Below, one piece after another: positions 58,981-64,000 of a stretch of DNA of 64,000 bases. The notes beneath the pieces are model-generated. The model worked only from the letters and a program-made list of their open reading frames with translations, had not been told where the DNA came from and ran no database searches. The stretch is from Sabellastarte sp. h YS-2021 (Eukaryota > Annelida > Polychaeta > Sabellida > Sabellidae): the NCBI GenBank assembly GCA_964017235.1, contig OZ024931.1, positions 108,146,221 to 108,210,220 of the forward strand, read 5' to 3'. The first letter of the stretch is position 1. The number at the start of each line of letters is the position of its first letter. Made by a program: the position numbers and the translations under genes.

Positions 58981-59685
58981 ACCAGTTGTTGGCAGATTTC
59001 AAACAACAACAGCATCTTCCAGAAATAAATAAAGTCTATTCTTAGGACTTTTCTGTCTCTCCCTTGGCAGATAAACCTCCTTTTTTGTTGTGATTATCGA
59101 AAATCAGCACCTTAACAGACATCAATTTACCACTATATAAATTACTGAAATTGAATCAAACTTTTCCTATTGTTTCAACCGTTTGTATTTTGATGTGGTT
59201 GTTAAGTTCAGTGTATTTTTTGTAATATATTGAAACAACGGGAAACAAAATAAAGGTAGGCCATACTTTTAGATTAAAATATTCGACATTTGGTATATAA
59301 GTACTGCAATGGCAGATAAAACAATAACTGAGGCAAATATTTTTTCAAACACTTCAGTCATATATAAACAAATTTTACAGCCCTTTCAGTTATACAATCT
59401 TTGTACTTTGTCGGAATAGCAGCACCTCCAGTGAGAGTCCAGTAATTTATTGTCCAAAACCTCAAGACCGCTCTTAATGTTACACAGAACACATCATTAG
59501 TAGGCGACATTATTGCTTTTTATTCTGATAAGGAATACATCTATGTATAAACTGTTATTGTTTTATTTGCAATATGTGTTCAAAACAAGAAAGTAAAATA
59601 AGAAACTATAGTACATTGCACAAAGATTACTTTTACTAGGGCAAGTCATATTGCTAATGTATTAGTCCATTATAATATATTGATG
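58981..59685. other. Flank of the receptor gene, possible 3' UTR or polyadenylation region
   Basis: No coding sequence. On the minus strand AATAAA occurs near 59517-59522 and 59556-59561. These could serve the gene ending at 60211 if its 3' UTR is about 650-700 bases, but this is not demonstrated. Confidence 0.3.
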
Positions 59686-59851
59686 GTTTTGGGTTCAATG
59701 AGTACTTGAAAAGATGGAGGAAAGCAGTGCATACCCGTTGGTCACTAATTGGCAATTACTAACGTTCCACAATCAGGGCTGGGAGTCAAACCTACAACCT
59801 GAGAGGTGGGAGACGAGTATGCTGCCAACTACAGCATGGTGCCCATACATG
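59686..59851 (-). mobile_element. tRNA-derived SINE (family 1), old copy
   Basis: On the minus strand: GGCAGCATACTCGTCTCCCA, GGTTTGACTCCC (B box), then AGTGACCAACGGGTATGCACT. These align with the copies at 15903 and 52622 (CAGTGCATAC, CAACTACCAA blocks). It lies just downstream of the receptor gene. Confidence 0.6.
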
Positions 59852-60210
59852 TAGTATATATATTTTGAAACAGAAACTCCAATCTATAATTTTGCCAAAA
59901 TTTTAAAACTTCTCAGTAACAGCTGGTGGAAATATAAATATGAGATTAACCTCTAGAAACTCTGTCAAACTCGTACATAAATAAGCATACAGCCTACTCA
60001 ATGTGTGCAACAAACCTCAAAACATACATCAGTTAATAAACTATTCTACTAAGTAATCGAGATGTGCTTGATTAAATAAGTTCAGAAATGTCATCCAGGA
60101 AATAGGTCCACTACTTTATAGACAACTGACCACTAAAACATATTTTACAAGTAAACACATTTTTCCAAGCATAAAATATGTGTTATATACTATCAAAAAG
60201 GCTTTGCCTC

Positions 60211-60592
60211 TCATGGACGCTCTATTTTTTTCTTTTTTGGAGGCAAGTCGGGAATATAACTTAAAGGTTTAATGTAGTCATCATTTTTGTCATCTAACTC
60301 ACTCTCAACCTTCATTTGATAGGGTGATACATGCGGAGTCTCTCCTGCAGCTTGTATGTCATTTGACTTTTCTGGGGGTGTCACATCTTGAAGACGGTTG
60401 TATCCAGAAGAGGCATCAACCATGTCTGGATTATGTGTAATAGACTGATACGGGTTGTCTTCTATGGTGTCGTAAATGGCAGATACTGGTCTCTCACTGC
60501 CTTCAGCCTTAAATGTTTCATTGGAGAATGTGTATGGAGGGGGTGGATCAGGTCTTGCTCTCTGTAGATGTGGCAATTCATCCCTGTTACTT
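60211..60592 (-). CDS. Receptor gene, last coding exon: tyrosine-rich cytoplasmic tail
   Basis: Acceptor AATTGTAG| at 60593; the first base completes an Arg codon begun in the previous exon. 126 residues then TGA at 60211. The tail has PDPPPPYTF (a PPxY WW-binding motif), YDTI and YQSI four residues apart (IYDTIEDNPYQSI), YNRL, four further tyrosines, many acidic residues, and ends PPKKKKIERP. YxxI/L motifs are the units of ITAM and ITIM signalling or of endocytic sorting. The spacing between the first two (4) is shorter than a canonical ITAM (6-8). The tail is cytoplasmic by position after the transmembrane exon. Confidence 0.8.
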
Positions 60593-60599
60593 CTACAAT

Positions 60600-62478
60600 T
60601 GTTTAAAATGTTTACAAAATACCATCAAACCATACCATTTAAAACAGGCGGTGCTTGAGAATGCACAAAAACCCTTGTCCTGATGTAGTTTTGAAAAATT
60701 AGGATTTTGGATACATCCTGGAAAAACTAGTATTTTTAATCCATTTTGAAAAAATTAAGGGTTTTTTTAGCTAGTCCATGATCAGTATTGTTGATCATCT
60801 AGATCTAGTTAAAGATGAACCAAGCATTGGATACACCCTATTTTGCATGAAAATAAAATCCCAATCTGATGAATAGATGTTAAGCTATGCATATGGATAT
60901 TGCCAAAAATCACAAAAACAATCCCGAGTATCTTTGAATAGGACTTGGTCATGGGTGAACCCCAGCTTGTCTAAAAATATAACCCAGATCTGATGTATAA
61001 TTTTGGAGTTGATCACATGGAAAAAACAGACAAGCAGACACAATTACAATACTATTCTCCCTTCCCTTTGGAGGGCCAGGGTAACAATATACAAACACTA
61101 TGGATCACATTGGCAAAAGGCTTTAAGTCGTTATCAAAATCTGTCCTTAAATTGCCAACTAACAACTAAAACATTTTCAAGGAAAATATTAATGAGGAAT
61201 AAGGAGTAGAAAATCCAGAAAATATATCATGATTGCTGTGATGAGAAATCCTACAAAATTACCACTCATTATGAAAGAAATGCACATTGTTGATGATTTG
61301 AAGGTGGGAATCTAGTACAATGAACATCCTTTGTGATACCAAAAAGCTACGTTGTTGCTGATATATAAATGGACATCTGGTACAACAATTGATTTGGGCC
61401 TGAGGGCTCTCCATTTTCTTTACTTGCCGTACTTAAATTGACAATAAAACCAAGACGAGTGACCCTTCCATTGTCTCAACTCTCCATTATTTTTGCATAA
61501 TGGAGAGTTAACACTACATTATTTTCTAACAGTGGATGGTGGTTTAGTTCAATGGCCAGTCTGCCAAAAACAAAAGGGTATTTGTCAGTCATCCTAAGCG
61601 CAATGCATTCAATATTGAAATGTATTCACAACTTATTTCATATTAATTAGTTCAGTGGGTACCCTTACAAAGTCTTTTTAATTCTGAATGACATTCAGAG
61701 TTCATAGAAAAATACCTCATGGAAAAATGCTACCTTGAAAAATATCTCTTGACAAGTACAAAACAAGCAATATAATTTATAAAGTTGGATATTTTTTACT
61801 TCTTTGTATTTTCTTTACAATCTGACTCTACAATAATCTTCTGTGAACTTAATCAAAGGAGCATCTACCTTTCAAACAAATTCACTGTGAAAATCTAACC
61901 CTGCATACTATATTAAAAGGAGTGTTTTAGTGGCTCAAAATTAAAATGAGAAAAAAAACGTAGTGCAAAAATGCAGCACTGGAATGCATTACTGCTGGGT
62001 TTAAATTTGATTTAAATTTACAATGTTTTTAAGTTCAAAACAAAGATTTTAATTTAGGAGGAATTTTCCCTTGATTAAAAATTAAGAGACAAAGAAGCAC
62101 ACAAAATAAAAATCTTGAGAAACCCAAACACTTCAATACAAAATAAAACAAGTAAGTAATTCTCCAGTTTCTAGTACTTCCAATGCCTGAAACACAAAAA
62201 TAATAGTTCACTGTCTTAAAATAAACACAGATCAATAAAGTAACATTAAACACTCACCACAACAAATTATCCACAGCATTGTAAAATGACTAATCTATAT
62301 TTTTTCAAAAACTGCTTTCTGTGAGTCTCAGATCCATATTTTATATGATTTTTATATTCAATAAGGCCATTAAGTTTACATAATGGAGCACCACTTAGCC
62401 ATTATCTATATAATAATTTCCAAGTTGTGTTATTTAATCTCAACAGGTCCAGTCTATACTTTTAAATAAAGATTGTAC
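60600..62478 (-). other. Intron of the receptor gene with repeat debris
   Basis: Bounded by the donor at 62478 and the acceptor at 60593. It contains a degenerate GATCC/CAGACAAGCAGACACAATT repeat at about 60840-61090 and no further coding exon that I can support. Small alternative exons cannot be excluded. Confidence 0.6.
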
Positions 62479-62590
62479 CTTCTCTTTTTGAGGCAGCAGT
62501 AAATCCCCACAGTCATAGAGATGGTAATACTTATCACGGCAATTAGAACAAGAGCAATTGTGATTATCACACTCGAAGGAATCTCTGAAA
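62479..62590 (-). CDS. Receptor gene, transmembrane exon
   Basis: Acceptor TTATTTACAG| and donor AG|GTACAA; 112 bases, entering in phase 1 and leaving in phase 2. Encodes SEIPSS, then a hydrophobic run of about 24 residues (VIITIALVLIAVISITI...) ending in GIYCCLKKR. The juxtamembrane Cys pair and Lys/Arg stop-transfer suggest a type I membrane protein, possibly palmitoylated. Both neighbouring exons fit its phases. Confidence 0.85.
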
Positions 62591-62935
62591 CTGTAAATAA
62601 AATGTTTGTACAGTATTATGTAGGGAAAATTATTTAATGTTTACAAAGAACACTAATTCTAATCTGCTACTTGACTATTAGTCAACTTGTGTTGACAAAC
62701 CTTAACAAAGTTAATAAAAGTAGAGTCAGTAAATGCATTCCCAGAGGCCAGACCTCTGCCTGGGTAGTTGAGTTTAACCACAAACACCCTAAATTGAAAA
62801 TGGGATTGTGGAATATTCTGGATTGTTTGGGCGTCTAGGTTATGGTCCGGATATTTTTCAAAATGTTTCCAAAATTCATGACTCTATTGTAACATTTATA
62901 TTTTTGGATGCTGAATATATTTACATGGTAAATAC

Positions 62936-63342
62936 CTGTGCCTGGGTTATTTGTGCCTTCAACAGAACCAGTATCTCCCACTCGAATATCATCTTTTGCT
63001 GGTATAACTGTACTTGCTGTGCTGCTGAAAGCTGTGCTTCTGGATGTTGTGGTTGTACTTGAAGATGTAGTTGTAGGACTTGGTGTGGTGGTTGTGGTAC
63101 TTTGTGTGGTGGTTGTGATACTTGGTGTGTTGGTTGTTGTTCTTTGTGTGGTGGTTGGTGTGGTGGTTCTTGGTGTCATGGTGGTGGTTGTTGTAGTGGT
63201 TGTGGTGCTTTGTGTGGTGGTTGTAGTGCTAGTTGCAGTTGTGGAAATCTTCTGATAGGCTGTTATACCATAAGCTTTCAGCAAAACTTGATCACCAATG
63301 CTATATATTGGACCACCATTTTTATGCAGCTTCTGAATGTGT
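62936..63342 (-). CDS. Receptor gene, mucin-like stalk exon
   Basis: Acceptor CTTTGCTTTTAG| at 63343 and donor ACAG|GTATTT at 62935; 407 bases, one base completing the previous codon and one left over. About 32 residues (HIQKLHKNGGPIYSIGDQVL...) lead into about 90 Thr/Ser residues with scattered Pro, a heavily O-glycosylated stalk. It ends with AKDDIRVGDTGSVEG before the membrane. The plus strand also reads open here with Val/Gly repeats, but that is only the complement of the Thr codons. Confidence 0.85.
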
Positions 63343-63898
63343 CTAAAAGCAAAGAATAAGTTTAGGTAGTTTTTTATGCCTGTACCACACATGCAAGGAT
63401 ATGATGGTAACACAATCACCTCCTACCTCTGCAATTGAATTCCAGCCAAAGATGGTATTTTTCCTGCCGTTGGTCAGTGGTTCACTGTACAAAATGTTGA
63501 CAAATGGTACATACTGGCATCACACGAGATATATCACATGTGCAATGATTAACATAGACAGTATTGGATTAGTATTCCCCTTATGACACCTAGAGAGACA
63601 AGTTGCAAGTTGAGGACTGTACATACCAACAGTGACTTGATATGGGATAATAATTAAAAAAATAACTAAGTGGAAACTCATGTGATATACTCTGGGTCTT
63701 TGCACTGATAATAACTTGATATTAGCCAATACAATGTTAATTTTGTTTTGAAGAAATTTTCAGCCTTTTTTAGACTTGCATATACCATCAGCATACAATG
63801 GACAACCTCATTTGGAATTGACTTCCTTGCTTAGGATCCAATTTTAAAACATTTTCAATCGTGTTTTGAGTTTATTCACTACTGGAATCTAAGCTTAC
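63343..63898 (-). other. Intron of the receptor gene
   Basis: Runs from the donor AAA|GTAAGC at 63898 to the acceptor at 63343. Contains no supported exon. Confidence 0.6.
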
Positions 63899-63965
63899 TT
63901 TATCAGATGGCATTGGAAAGGTGCACACATCCATTCAGAGTCCACTGGAGCCTTTGCCAGTGGAC
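63899..63965 (-). CDS. Receptor gene, small extracellular exon (upstream exons outside window)
   Basis: 67 bases between the acceptor TTATTATAGACAG| and the donor ATAAA|GTAAGC. In the frame required by the next exon it is open: PLAKAPVDSEWMCAPFQC, then HLIK joined to HIQKLHK. Two cysteines suggest the end of an extracellular domain encoded to the right of the window. It is a short exon predicted from splice sites and phase only. Confidence 0.55.
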
Positions 63966-64000
63966 CTGTCTATAATAACTGATTATTTGAATTGATGATA

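Noticed and set aside
60430-60480. Canonical ITAM
   Set aside because: The two YxxI motifs are four residues apart, not six to eight; called ITAM-like only.
62938-63255. Plus-strand Val/Gly-repeat open frame
   Set aside because: It is the complement of the Thr-rich stalk exon, which has splice sites and phase support on the minus strand.

Overview
This is a eukaryotic, AT-rich, intron-containing window. It looks like a marine invertebrate, most likely a mollusc. The basis is tRNA-derived SINEs with a shared TTTTACGTCG body, PIF/Harbinger DNA transposons paired with Myb/SANT-like genes, and tyrosine-recombinase (YR) retrotransposons of DIRS/Ngaro type. The species call is inference; no conserved host gene was available to place it.

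Host genes sit at the two edges. At 8451-8613 (minus strand) there is a first coding exon encoding a signal peptide. It is followed by a good splice donor and preceded by a TATA box and an exact match to the vertebrate interferon-stimulated response element consensus. At 60211-63965 (minus strand) four exons with compatible phases encode the 3' part of a single-pass membrane protein: a short extracellular segment, a Thr/Ser-rich mucin-like stalk, one transmembrane helix, and a tyrosine-rich tail with three YxxI/L motifs and a PPPPY motif.

The middle (about 1.6-58.3 kb) is a nest of mobile elements. Four Harbinger elements of one superfamily (1607-5595, 20401-24208, 47893-50977, 53975-58252) each have a plus-strand transposase facing a minus-strand Myb/SANT-like gene. 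All are decayed, and 53975-58252 is the least damaged. A second Harbinger family has two copies (25581-26880 and the split copy 30586-31064 plus 36942-38060). YR retroelements include one nearly intact 5.9-kb copy on the minus strand (31065-36941: gag, RT-RNase H, recombinase) inserted into the second Harbinger copy. A related plus-strand copy lies at 38720-42850 with its recombinase truncated. Two older fragments of another YR family lie at 24209-25580 and 26881-30585. Gag relics lie at 14380-16444 and at about 47690-51250, the latter split by a Harbinger element. SINEs, MITE-like inverted-repeat elements and minisatellites fill the gaps.

The transposon genes are organised as cooperating sets. 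In Harbinger elements the transposase cuts and joins DNA, and the Myb-like partner is thought to carry it to the nucleus and the element ends. In the YR elements gag packages RNA, RT-RNase H copies it, and the recombinase integrates a circular DNA. The most unusual signals are a compact GC-rich RNA fold at 31621-31686 resembling a type-P5 twister ribozyme layout, a cluster of AGGTCA half-sites beside it, the ISRE-like promoter, and the ITAM-like receptor tail.
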